The position numbers and the translations under genes were made by a program. Below, piece by piece: positions 16,915 to 25,643 of a stretch of DNA of 41,552 bases (the stretch's first letter is position 1; every line of letters begins with the position of its first letter). Source of the stretch: Chloroflexota bacterium (GTDB lineage: Bacteria; Chloroflexota; UBA11872; UBA12225); the NCBI GenBank assembly GCA_016199265.1, contig JACQGX010000380.1, positions 1 to 41,552 of the forward strand, given 5' to 3'. The notes beneath the pieces were generated by a model. It saw nothing but the letters and a program-made list of their open reading frames with translations, was not told the origin of the DNA and ran no database searches.

Positions 16915-17856
16915 ATGAGTGGTGCACCAAGATCAGAAGAGAAGAGCGTGCACGTGCGGGTGCCCGCGACGACGGCCAACCTCGGTCCGGGGTTCGATGC
17001 GCTTGGGCTCGCCCTCGAGCTGCACGACGAGGTCGTGCTGCGGCGACGGCCGCGAGGCGCCACTGCCCCGGTGATCCGCGTAACCGGCATCGCGGCGGGA
17101 CGTCTGCCGGAAGACCCCAGAAACCTGCTCGCCTACCGCGCCGCCGCCGCGGTGTACCGCCCCCTCCGCCGCCGCCCGCCGTGGCTCGAGCTCGACCTGC
17201 ACACCCGCATCCCACGCTCCGGTGGGCTCGGCGGCAGCGCCGCGGCCATCGTCGCCGGGGCGGTGGCGGCGAACGAGCTCGAGGGACGGCCATTTTCGCA
17301 GCAGGAGCTCCTCGAGCTCGCCGCCGAGCTCGAGGGGCATCCCGACAACGTCGCCCCCGCATTGCTCGGCGGGCTGGTCATTTGCGTGCACGGTCGGCGT
17401 GGCCTGATCGCGAAGCGACTCGAGCCACCGCGCGAGCTCTTGGCCGTGGTCTGCGTGCCCGAGCACGCGATCTCGACCAAGCACGCACGCGACGTGATCC
17501 CACAAACGGTGCCGCGCGAAGACGCCGTCTTCAACCTCGGACGCACCGCGCTGTTGATCGCGGCCTTGCAGACGCGCGATTGGGAAGTGCTCGCCGACGC
17601 GATGGACGATCGCCTGCACCAGCCGCCGCGCGGCCGGCTCTACCACGCGCTGTACCCCACCGTCGAGGCGGCCCTCGGCGCCGGCGCCCACGGCGCCGCG
17701 CTGAGCGGTTCGGGCGCGGCGATTATCGCGCTCGCCACCGACCGCGTCGACGAAGTCGGCACGGCGATGAGCGCCGCCGCCGCGGCCCAAGGCTTCCCCA
17801 ACCACGTCGAGGTCTTGCGCCTCGCCTCAGCCGGCGCGACGGTACTGCAGCCCTAA
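16915..17856 (+). CDS. thrB: Homoserine kinase
   Basis: A 313-residue GHMP kinase that phosphorylates L-homoserine in threonine synthesis. Family blocks: VRVPATTANLGPGFDALGLA at the N-terminus, the ATP-binding IPRSGGLGGSAAAIVAGAVA, LEGHPDNVAPALLGGLV, and the C-terminal GAHGAALSGSGAAIIALA. The start at 16915 is chosen because the family begins there; the frame upstream of it lies inside rodA. It follows rodA by 10 bp, so it is likely cotranscribed with the elongation operon although functionally unrelated. No other threonine genes are in the window. Confidence 0.95.
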   Translation: MSGAPRSEEKSVHVRVPATTANLGPGFDALGLALELHDEVVLRRRPRGATAPVIRVTGIAAGRLPEDPRNLLAYRAAAAVYRPLRRRPPWLELDLHTRIPRSGGLGGSAAAIVAGAVAANELEGRPFSQQELLELAAELEGHPDNVAPALLGGLVICVHGRRGLIAKRLEPPRELLAVVCVPEHAISTKHARDVIPQTVPREDAVFNLGRTALLIAALQTRDWEVLADAMDDRLHQPPRGRLYHALYPTVEAALGAGAHGAALSGSGAAIIALATDRVDEVGTAMSAAAAAQGFPNHVEVLRLASAGATVLQP

Positions 17857-17996
17857 CCCGAGCTATCCATCACCACTGATCTACCGCCCAGCCCGGAGTA
17901 GTCACGCGGGCTCCGCTCACCCCTCGCTCCCCTCCGCTCATCCAGAGCTTGTCGAAGGATGCGCACGCACTGCCCCGGAGCGGTGGATAATCCAGG

Positions 17997-18731
17997 CTAA
18001 TTCAGCGACGGCCGGCTGATCGTGGGCGAAATGGGCGTGCGGGCGAGCTCGAGAAGCTGGCGGCGCAGGCGCTGTTCACGCTCGACCAGCGGCATCTCCA
18101 GGCGCAGCCGCTCGCGCGCCGAAGTCGCGGCGAGGATCGCCTGCTTTTCCGCGGCACTTGCCGCCGCGAGCATCCGCGTGACGAAGTACGAGAGCTCGGC
18201 CGCCTCCGTCGGAATGGCGGCCGCCAGCGCGTCGAGCGTCTCCGGCCGCAGCGCGCCTTCCAGCGTCTGGCTCTGGGCGATCGTCACCAGCAGCTCGGCG
18301 GCCAGCCCGCGGACGCGGGTTGCGAGCGCCGCGAGCGCCGCGGCGGCTTCTGCCGGCTCGTCGTCGTCGAGCGGAGCCAGTTCGGCGACGAGATACGGCT
18401 CTCGCTGCACCATCCGCTGCAGCCGCACGCGGCGGGTGCCGATACACACGAGCTGAAAGCGTCCATCGGACAGACGGTCGGCCTGGACGATCTTGGCGAT
18501 CGTCCCCACCTCGTGCGGCACCACCGGCCGGCCGATCACCTGATGCGTCGCCGCATCTTCGACGACCTCGTCACCCTCCCGAATGAGCATCACCGCGAAC
18601 GACGGCTCGACCATTTCGAGACAGGCGCCGATCATGGTGCGGTAGCGCTGCTCGAAGATGTGCAGCGGCAGCGGCGCACCGGGAAAGAGGACGGTGTTCA
18701 GCGGGAAAACTGGCAACTGGCCGGGCATCAT
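17997..18731 (-). CDS. LON peptidase substrate-binding domain protein
   Basis: A 244-residue protein consisting of the Lon N-terminal (LAN/PUA-like) domain without ATPase or protease parts. MPGQLPVFPLNTVLFPGAPL, then HIFEQRYRTMIGACL, VGTIAKIVQADRLSDGRFQL and CIGTRRVRLQRM match the Lon N-domain. Residues ~130-235 form a helical region ending ERLRLEMPLVEREQRLRRQL, as in stand-alone members. The role is unknown, perhaps substrate recognition. ATG 18731 and 18728 are both possible; GGAG lies just upstream. The preceding gap (17857-17996) contains a GAGCTTGTCGAAGG-type dispersed word (17945-17959) and nothing coding. Confidence 0.88.
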   Translation of the reverse strand: MMPGQLPVFPLNTVLFPGAPLPLHIFEQRYRTMIGACLEMVEPSFAVMLIREGDEVVEDAATHQVIGRPVVPHEVGTIAKIVQADRLSDGRFQLVCIGTRRVRLQRMVQREPYLVAELAPLDDDEPAEAAAALAALATRVRGLAAELLVTIAQSQTLEGALRPETLDALAAAIPTEAAELSYFVTRMLAAASAAEKQAILAATSARERLRLEMPLVEREQRLRRQLLELARTPISPTISRPSLN

Positions 18732-18796
18732 CTCCAACGTAGGCGCTCAGCACAATAATCGCAGATGTACTGTTGTAGTTGAAAGTCTGAGAACCG

Positions 18797-19138
18797 ATGC
18801 CCGGCCAACCTGACGTCAAACGGTATGCACAGGAGCTCCAGTCGATGCTGCGCCGGCGCGATCCGGCAGCCTATCGCGCGTTCATCCGCAAATGGCGCGA
18901 TCTCCACCAGCGCGGCGCAGCCGAGCGCCTGCTGGCGATGAGCGACGAAGCGCTCCGCCTCCGAATCGAGCACATGATCCTCGACATGCCCACATTGAGC
19001 GATTTGCACGAGTCGGCACGGGAGTATTTGCGGGAACACGAGAAACGAGACGAAGCACGAAGGACGAAGGACGAAGGGCAGGACGAGGACCGACGACCGG
19101 GAAGTCGACCGGGCGGCGCATTTCCCAGAGAAGCGTGA
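18797..19138 (+). CDS. Small hypothetical helical protein
   Basis: A 113-residue protein I do not recognise as a named family. Residues 1-85 look like a real conserved helical domain (AQELQSMLRRRDPAAYRAFI, then ERLLAMSDEALRLRIEHMIL and LSDLHESAREYLREHEK), and codon usage is coding-like. Residues ~86-113 (ARRTKDEGQDEDRRPGSRPG) are encoded by a tandem GACGAAG word run (about 19052-19080) and are probably a repeat-derived extension. It is divergent from the Lon-domain gene (65 bp gap). No enzymatic motif is visible. Confidence 0.6.
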   Translation: MPGQPDVKRYAQELQSMLRRRDPAAYRAFIRKWRDLHQRGAAERLLAMSDEALRLRIEHMILDMPTLSDLHESAREYLREHEKRDEARRTKDEGQDEDRRPGSRPGGAFPREA

Positions 19139-19182
19139 GGCGGGCGGCGATCGCTTCCGAGTTCTTCGGTTGGCGGTCATCG

Positions 19183-20214
19183 CTATCGAACTTGCCGTTC
19201 CGGTGTGCGGCCGAGGTAGACGCGCCCGCGTTCTTGCGCCGCCTGCTCGGCGGCGAAGGCGACGGCGACGGCGTCGCGGGAGGTGCGAGTCGGCGGCACG
19301 ACGGGCACGCCGTCGAGCACTTCTGAGAGGAAGTGCTCGGTATTCTGTCGACTCGCCACGGCCAGCGTCACCGCTGGGAAATCGAGGCGCTGGACCCCCG
19401 CGCGGGTGACGCGGGTAAGGTGCCCTTCGTTCGTCGGGCTGCCGGAGACGTAGCCGCGGTACGACAGGAAGCCGTCGGAGAACATCATCGCCTGCTCCTG
19501 CTCGTCGCGCGGAACGGTGAAGCCGCGGATGTAGAGGAGTTGCGCGACGCCGCCGTTGACAAAGGAAGCGGTAAGCGTGCTGACGCTCGAACGGTAGTAG
19601 CCGGAGTCCTCGAGCCCCTCGTAGGTGCTGGTGCCATCGACCCATTCCATGGGCCCGAACGCATCGAGCAGGTGGAAGACGTAGGCGATTCCCACGATGA
19701 ACGGCGGGCCGGAGAGCTTGACGTTCCGCCAGACACTTCGCCCACCGCCGCGGGTCGGCGTGGCGAGTACGCTGTTCACGGCGAGCAGCCGCCCGAGCGC
19801 CGCCGCCTCTTGCTTGATCGCCAGATGCCAGCCGACCAGTGCCTGGTCGTGCCCGACGTGTAGCACGAGCCCTGACCGAGATGCAAGATCGATCAACTGA
19901 TCGGCGTCGGCGACGTCGAGCGCCAGCGGATACTCGACAAGAACGTGCTTGCCGGCTTCGAGCGCGGCGCGGGCAATCGGCGCGTGGCTGTCGTTGTGCG
20001 TCGCGACGCACACCGCGTCGACGTCATCGCGCTGGACGAGATGCTCCCAGCCCTCGACACACTCGACGCCGAAGCGCTCGGCCAGCGCCCGACCGGTGAC
20101 CGGGTTGCGCGAGCTAACGCACACGATCTGCGCCCGGTCATCCAGCGACAAATGCGCCGCGCGAGCATGCCCCATGCCTCCCGAACCGACAATCGCCGCG
20201 CGCACCCGTTTCAT
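19183..20214 (-). CDS. Gfo/Idh/MocA family oxidoreductase
   Basis: A 343-residue NAD(P)-dependent dehydrogenase acting on a sugar or inositol-like substrate. The Rossmann start is AAIVGSGGMGHARAAHL; VCVATHNDSHAPIARAALEA and GKHVLVEYPLALDVADADQL correspond to the family EKP segment, here EYP (Lys replaced by Tyr). The C-terminal half has the predicted substrate barrel. The usual catalytic EKP Lys being replaced is notable, since many members need it. Last gene of the minus-strand sugar cluster, which contains a second, canonical member at 20727-21824. Confidence 0.88.
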   Translation of the reverse strand: MKRVRAAIVGSGGMGHARAAHLSLDDRAQIVCVSSRNPVTGRALAERFGVECVEGWEHLVQRDDVDAVCVATHNDSHAPIARAALEAGKHVLVEYPLALDVADADQLIDLASRSGLVLHVGHDQALVGWHLAIKQEAAALGRLLAVNSVLATPTRGGGRSVWRNVKLSGPPFIVGIAYVFHLLDAFGPMEWVDGTSTYEGLEDSGYYRSSVSTLTASFVNGGVAQLLYIRGFTVPRDEQEQAMMFSDGFLSYRGYVSGSPTNEGHLTRVTRAGVQRLDFPAVTLAVASRQNTEHFLSEVLDGVPVVPPTRTSRDAVAVAFAAEQAAQERGRVYLGRTPERQVR

Positions 20215-20288
20215 CTCGCCATCTCCTTACACGTATTGCGCGGAGCCTAACACGACGCGCGGCGCGCGGCAACGTCTCGTGGGCCAGT

Positions 20289-20408
20289 GGGTGCAGGCAA
20301 TAGTTCCGGATGCGGGGATGACTTGTAGGGGCGTATCGACATACGCCCGCCCGCCGCCCCTGGGCGTATCGCCATACGCCCCTACAGGCCGTGGTGGGTC
20401 CCCGGAAC
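20289..20408. repeat. 120-bp palindromic dispersed element, copy 1
   Basis: Nearly identical in length and sequence to 33282-33401. Outer GTTCCGG/CCGGAAC arms enclose TGTAGGGGCGTAT (20324-20336) and its complement ending CCCCTACA, with two internal hairpins GGCGTAT-N4-ATACGCC. The element can fold either as one long stem or as two small hairpins. It lies 65 nt downstream of the CehA-like remnant stop and 75 nt upstream of the Gfo/Idh start. Extra GGGTGCA/TGCACCC pairing extends this copy outward. Nothing else is seen in 20215-20473. Confidence 0.85.
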
Positions 20409-20473
20409 GTGTGCATGCACCCTGGGCCAGTGTAGTCCAGCCACGTGAACGCGAGCCCCAACGCGGGCAGGCG

Positions 20474-20725
20474 TTACCGCCACACGGGGTTCGTCAGCGC
20501 CAGTATACGCCGCGCGCTACCCCGCCGGTACAACTCCGCTCGATACCACCCGGAGCCCCCGTCGTGGGGCAGCGCCAGAGAAACCAAGCCGTCGGCGTAC
20601 AGTGTCCGTCGCTCCACCGTGACGCCGTTCTGCACCAGCCGTAAGTCCGCCGGCGACCCAAGCCCGGACACCTCGAGCTGGAGTGGCCCGTCTTCGTCGT
20701 TCGCCGTGCCTCCTTCGTCTTTGGA
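20474..20725 (-). pseudogene. C-terminal remnant of a CehA/McbA-like metallohydrolase
   Basis: The minus-strand frame ends GSGWYRAELYRRGSARRILA followed by LTNPVWR-stop. This is the usual ending of PHP-type CehA/McbA hydrolases (a beta-rich tail closing with ALTNPxY). The preceding LEVSGLGSPADLRLVQNGVT and LYADGLVSLALPHDG fit the same domain. Upstream the frame runs antisense-shifted into the Gfo/Idh gene with no PHP motifs, so only about 75 residues remain. The junction (20690-20725) carries GACGAAG-type words. It is probably the leftover 3' end of a deleted gene of the sugar cluster; identification is from memory of the family pattern. Confidence 0.5.
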
Positions 20726-20726
20726 G

Positions 20727-21824
20727 CTACCGGCCGCCGGCCAGGTCCGCGATGCGAATCTCTTTGCCTGTCGTCGCCGACTGCTGGATGGCGACGCAGA
20801 TCTCGACGGCGTGGCGCGCGTCTTCGCCGGCGATGATGGGGTGGCGATTCTCCTTGATCGCCCGCACCATGTCCTCGACGTGAATGGTGTGGCCGTCGAA
20901 GCCGACCGCCATCGGATCGGACGCGCCACTGGTCGTCGTTCCGCCGTACAGCGTTTGCATCTCACGCTCTTCGTTAAGCTCGGCGTCCTGGTCGCCATCC
21001 GCGCGCACGATGCGCCACGTGACGACTCGGTCGTCGGTGACGACGATACTGCCGTCCTGGCCGAAGAGGTGCATGTCGTTGGTCAGGCCCGGGTAGGCCG
21101 CCGTGGTGCAGGTAATGTTGCCGAGCGCGCCGTTCTTGAACGTCACCAAGACGGTGCCGACGTCTTCGGCTTCGACGTCGTGCGTGTAGGTGCCCGTCTT
21201 GGCGTAGACGGTCTCGACGCCGCCCATGATCCATGAGAGCAGATCGATGCTGTGGATGCCCTGGTTCATGCAGGCGCCGCCGCCGTCCAGCGCGAACGTA
21301 CCGCGCCAGCCGGGCGGGTTGCCACCGGCGTAGTAGTCCTGCGTCCGGTACCAATACAGGTGGATGTCGCCGTAGTGCATCCGGCCGAGCCGGCCGGTAT
21401 CGACCACCTCCTTGATGCGCTTGGACAGCGGGTGCAGCCGGCGCTGAAAGATCGCCGCCAGCTTGACGCCGTGGTCGCGCGCCGCGCTGACCAGCGCATC
21501 GGCCTTCTCCAGATTGACGTCGAGCGGCTTTTCGCAGATGATGTGGCGCCCCGATTGCGCCACCTTGATCCCGACCTCGGCGTGCAGCCCGGTCGGCACG
21601 GCGACGTTGACCACGTCGACGTCGCCATCCCGCAGGAGCTCGTCGACCGAAGCGTACGCGCGACAGCCATACTCGGCGGCGGCCTTTTCGCGCCGCGCCG
21701 CGTCGATGTCGCAGATCGCGACCAGCTCGGCGCCCTGCGCCGCCTGGATGGACCGGCAATGATGCCGCCCCATGCCCAGCCCCACCACGGCAAAGCCAAT
21801 TGCGTTTGGATCTTTCTTCGCCAT
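20727..21824 (-). CDS. Gfo/Idh/MocA family oxidoreductase
   Basis: A 365-residue sugar or inositol dehydrogenase with all family features: IGFAVVGLGMGRHHCRSIQA, VVNVAVPTGLHAEVGIKVAQ, IICEKPLDVNLEKADALVSA (catalytic EKP), GACMNQGIHSIDLLSWIMGG (catalytic-region Asp/His block) and the C-terminal GHTIHVEDMVRAIKENRHPI. The ATG at 21824 follows GAGGGAGAGCG. The open frame continues upstream through a palindrome and is not used. It lies downstream of the DUF6807 gene, 88 bp apart, in the carbohydrate cluster. A typical substrate would be a levoglucosan-, glucoside- or inositol-type sugar, not decidable here. Confidence 0.93.
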   Translation of the reverse strand: MAKKDPNAIGFAVVGLGMGRHHCRSIQAAQGAELVAICDIDAARREKAAAEYGCRAYASVDELLRDGDVDVVNVAVPTGLHAEVGIKVAQSGRHIICEKPLDVNLEKADALVSAARDHGVKLAAIFQRRLHPLSKRIKEVVDTGRLGRMHYGDIHLYWYRTQDYYAGGNPPGWRGTFALDGGGACMNQGIHSIDLLSWIMGGVETVYAKTGTYTHDVEAEDVGTVLVTFKNGALGNITCTTAAYPGLTNDMHLFGQDGSIVVTDDRVVTWRIVRADGDQDAELNEEREMQTLYGGTTTSGASDPMAVGFDGHTIHVEDMVRAIKENRHPIIAGEDARHAVEICVAIQQSATTGKEIRIADLAGGR

Positions 21825-21844
21825 CGCTCTCCCTCTCTGTTTGA

Positions 21845-21901
21845 AACCACAGATGCATGCTTCGACTGCGCTCAGCGCAGTCGAAGCATGCATCTGTGGT
21901 T
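21845..21901. repeat. Perfect 57-bp palindrome (28-bp arms, 1-nt centre)
   Basis: The arms start AACCACAGATGCATGC and continue TTCGACTGCGCT; the centre is a single C. The outer AACCACAGATGCA is shared with the arms at 23146 and 23295, whereas the inner CTTCGACTGCGCT forms its own palindrome, so the structure looks nested. It ends 11 nt past the stop of the DUF6807 gene and precedes the oxidoreductase start by 20 nt. Confidence 0.9.
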
Positions 21902-21912
21902 ACTTCAGTCTC

Positions 21913-23115
21913 TTAGGCCAGTTGAACCACGGGCGGGTTGATGAAGTCGTGGTACCGTTCGACGACGCCCGCCTGGCGGGTATCACCGCGGTGAATCAGC
22001 ACCCGGTACAGGAAGTTGCGTGACTCGTGGGCCGGGATCGTCCAGTCGCCGCGGTGCGTATCCGAGTCAGCGTAGAAATCGTGCAGGCCAAAGGGGTTCG
22101 TCGTCATCAGGCCGTAGGCGCGCACGTGCCAGTGCGTTGGGTAGCGCGGGTTCGTCGGATGATCCATCAGGCAGATGCCGACGATATCGTCCTCTACCGG
22201 TCCATAGTAGTCGCACCAATTGGCGCGCTTGCCCCACGTCTCCTTCTCGTCGATGCCCCAGTACGAATTGACGATCTTCCCCTTGCCGTCGGGCCGCTGG
22301 CGTGTCGGACCGTCCATGCTCGACGCCACCCGCACCGAGATCAGCCCGCCCTCTTTCGTGTCGCCGAACGTCACCATCCCCGAGCTGGCGTTGAACCGCA
22401 GGCTGACATCGAACAGCCTCTCCTTGCTCGGTAGATTGAAGAACGTGATCCGGCGTGTCTCGACCATGATCACGTGCTCGCCGTCGCGATCGAGCCATTC
22501 GACCGTCTCGTCGAAACTGCCGTAGACCGGTCCCGAGACGAGGCGGGAGAAGCCCGCGTGGCGCATCCACGCGTGGTTCGGTCCCTCGCTCCAGTGATCG
22601 GCGCCGTTCACGTCGCCGTGGGCGACGTAGAACCCGCGATGGTGTGGGTGGTCCGCCGTCTCGCCGGGCACGTCCTTCACCATGGGAAATTGGCGCGTCA
22701 CCGGCTTGCCCGTGGGCCCGATCAACGGGTGGAAGTAGGGCTTCACGACATCGGAGCCGAAGAAGTAGGTACTGAAGAGCTCGCCGTCGATATGGATCGA
22801 GAGTTGGCCATCCGGCAGCTCGGTGAGTACCACGCCCGGACCATGATCGGTCGGCGTCTCGCCCTCGGCCACCGGCTCGACACGGTAGGGCCGCTCCTCG
22901 CCCACTTTGAGCTCGTCGACGATCCAGGTAAGCCACAGCCGGTCGTCGGTTCCCGCGCCCGACGGTTCGAGCTGGCAAGCCACCGGCTGTCCGTTCCTGT
23001 CGGTCATCCGGATCGTCGGGATCGCCCCGCCTTGCAGCGGGAGCTGTACCCACACCGGGCACCCGCTCCGGTCGTGGTTGCCCGCCTTTACGACAATGTC
23101 CATTGGCTCGATCAC
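21913..23115 (-). CDS. DUF6807 (PmoA-like) family protein
   Basis: A 400-residue protein resembling the DUF6807/PmoA family found in sugar-utilisation clusters. It has an N-terminal beta domain (VKAGNHDRSGCPVWVQLPLQ) and a beta-sandwich core with FFGSDVVKPYFHPLIGPTGK, then DHPHHRGFYVAHGDVNGADH, and YWGIDEKETWGKRANWCDYY near the end. The HPHHRG motif is the family hallmark and may bind a metal or sugar. The biochemical role is not established. The GTG at 23115 is preferred because GGAGG lies 6 nt upstream; the ATG at 23103 lacks a well-spaced site. It lies between the isomerase and oxidoreductase genes, consistent with a shared carbohydrate pathway. Confidence 0.82.
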   Translation of the reverse strand: MIEPMDIVVKAGNHDRSGCPVWVQLPLQGGAIPTIRMTDRNGQPVACQLEPSGAGTDDRLWLTWIVDELKVGEERPYRVEPVAEGETPTDHGPGVVLTELPDGQLSIHIDGELFSTYFFGSDVVKPYFHPLIGPTGKPVTRQFPMVKDVPGETADHPHHRGFYVAHGDVNGADHWSEGPNHAWMRHAGFSRLVSGPVYGSFDETVEWLDRDGEHVIMVETRRITFFNLPSKERLFDVSLRFNASSGMVTFGDTKEGGLISVRVASSMDGPTRQRPDGKGKIVNSYWGIDEKETWGKRANWCDYYGPVEDDIVGICLMDHPTNPRYPTHWHVRAYGLMTTNPFGLHDFYADSDTHRGDWTIPAHESRNFLYRVLIHRGDTRQAGVVERYHDFINPPVVQLA

Positions 23116-23145
23116 TCTACTCCTCCACTTCACCAAGGTTCTCTT

Positions 23146-23322
23146 GGAACCACAGATGCACACCGATGCACACTGATGAGCTGGCTACGGAACACCATCT
23201 GCTGAGCGCAGCGAATCACCTGGCCCATACAACCCAAAGAGCACAGATTCCTCGCTCCGCCTTAAGGACAGAAGGCTTGCACTGGCAAGAATCCGTGTGC
23301 ATCGGTGTGCATCTGTGGTTCC
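23146..23322. repeat. Perfect 28-bp inverted repeats enclosing 121 nt
   Basis: The arm begins GGAACCACAGATGCACACC (23146-23173) and its exact reverse complement is at 23295-23322. GATGCACACC-type words are repeated within the arm. The right arm begins 5 nt past the stop of the isomerase gene (minus strand). No flanking target duplication and no ORF are visible in the 121-nt interior. Confidence 0.88.
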
Positions 23323-23327
23323 GTTTT

Positions 23328-24167
23328 TTACGTGCCGCCCGCGGCGGCGTAGCATTGCTTCATGTAGTCGATACTCTTGCGCGCGATCGTCTCGGGGCCC
23401 GGCTTGAAGTCGAAGACCTCGACCGAGACGTAGCCGCCGTAGCCGACGTCGCGCAGGGCCTTGAAAATCGGCACGAAGTCGATCTCACCCGAGCCCGGAT
23501 AGCCAAGATTGGCGTCGTTGGCCTGGACGTGCTCGACGTACGGCGCGACCCGGCGAACGATGTCCGGGATCGGCACGCCCGTCAGCGTCTGCTCGCCGAA
23601 CATGCTCTTCACGTCCAGAATCAGCCGCAGCCGTGGGTGCTTGATCGCGTCGATCACGTCGATCGCCTCCGCCGTGGTCGTGATAAAGTTGCAGTCCGGC
23701 GGCGGCAGCGGCTCGAGGCAGAGCGTCACGCCCACCTGCTCGGCCACGTCGAGCGCCTCCTGGAAGCCATCGATCAACCAAGAGCGCGCCTGCTCGCGCG
23801 ACACACCCTCCTGCAAGTTGCGCTGCTTGGGCGAGCCGAAGACGAGCACTTTGCCCTCGACGTCGACGCAAAAGCGCATCAGCTCCTTGAGGTAATCGAC
23901 CGTACGGCGCCGGACCGCTTGGTCGGGATCGGTGATGTACAGCCCTTCTGGCCCGACGAGCAGCCAGTGGAGCCCGATCACCTCGACGCCACTCGCGTGC
24001 GCGAGCTGCGCGATGCGCCGGCGCTCGCCGGCAGGTACGTCGGCCACGCTCTTCGCGATCGTGAACGGGGCCAACTCGACCCCCTGGTACCCCGTCTCCG
24101 CGATGAACCGAAACTGCCGTTCGAGGTCCCAGCCCTCGAACATCTCGTTACAGGTGCCGTATTTCAT
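23328..24167 (-). CDS. Sugar phosphate isomerase/epimerase (AP endonuclease 2-type TIM barrel)
   Basis: A 279-residue TIM-barrel protein of the xylose-isomerase-like family. Blocks: MKYGTCNEMFEGWDLERQFR, ETGYQGVELAPFTIAKSV, GVEVIGLHWLLVGPEGLYIT, VGVTLCLEPLPPPDCNFITT (metal-ligand Glu), LRLILDVKSMFGEQ, HVQANDANLGYPGSGEIDFV and GGYVSVEVFDFKPGPETIAR (second ligand Glu). It probably isomerises or epimerises a keto-sugar made by the Gfo/Idh enzymes. No ribosome binding site precedes ATG 24167. An ATG at 24221 with GGTAAGG upstream would add 18 residues but is not supported by family length. Confidence 0.88.
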   Translation of the reverse strand: MKYGTCNEMFEGWDLERQFRFIAETGYQGVELAPFTIAKSVADVPAGERRRIAQLAHASGVEVIGLHWLLVGPEGLYITDPDQAVRRRTVDYLKELMRFCVDVEGKVLVFGSPKQRNLQEGVSREQARSWLIDGFQEALDVAEQVGVTLCLEPLPPPDCNFITTTAEAIDVIDAIKHPRLRLILDVKSMFGEQTLTGVPIPDIVRRVAPYVEHVQANDANLGYPGSGEIDFVPIFKALRDVGYGGYVSVEVFDFKPGPETIARKSIDYMKQCYAAAGGT

Positions 24168-24539
24168 AACTGGCGCGAGTGTAGCAATCGACGGCCTCTT
24201 GGCGTTGCCGCTCCTTTTCATTGGCGCCTTACCCGGTGGTGAAATGGAAAGGGTCGGATAACAAAACAACTCCGTTTTCCAGATTGGACCGCAGACGTGT
24301 ACCACTGAAATCGCGCAAGATTGCACGTGAAGTGCACGCCGAACCGAGTGCGTGAGGGCCGATTCCCGAGTTTCCGAGCGTCGCCGCCGGTCCAAATGAA
24401 AGCCCCCTCCGCCCGTGAGTGGGCAGAAGGGGCTTTGCCAAGCACCGGCTGTTTGCGCTCAGCACTGGACCCAGGACGAGCGCCGGTGGACCGATAGCCC
24501 CTTCGTCGTTCGTCTTCCGTCCTTCGTCCGGGCGACAGC
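24168..24539. other. 372-bp intergenic region with terminator and GACGAAG words
   Basis: No gene is seen. It contains the intrinsic-type terminator at 24399-24436 and, within 10 nt of the ATPase stop, a plus-strand CTTCGTCGTTCGTCTTCCG run (24501-24530) of the same word type as 19052-19080. The part next to the isomerase should hold its promoter. A TACACT hexamer 10 nt upstream of the ATG is the only -10-like sequence and it has no good -35. Confidence 0.6.
24399..24436 (-). terminator. Rho-independent terminator after the ABC ATPase gene
   Basis: AAAGCCCC ... GGGGCTTT arms with inner CCGCCC/GGGC pairing around a GTGAG-type loop. Read on the minus strand it follows the ATPase stop (24540) by about 100 nt and ends in GGGGGCTTTCATTT. 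The stem is A/T-flanked on both sides, so it may work in both directions. Confidence 0.7.

Positions 24540-25643
<1,104 letters not shown>

Noticed and set aside
14667-17090. An 807-codon minus-strand open frame across mrdA and rodA
   Set aside because: Antisense to two clear genes, His/Arg/Gln-rich with no domain pattern; an effect of high GC at third codon positions.
18728-20011. A 427-codon minus-strand frame
   Set aside because: Overlaps the oxidoreductase in a shifted frame and is Arg-rich; the in-frame dehydrogenase motifs are in the 19183-20214 frame.
23146-23322. A MITE with terminal inverted repeats
   Set aside because: No target-site duplication flanks the 28-bp arms, and the arms are word-structured like the other gene-end hairpins rather than transposon ends.
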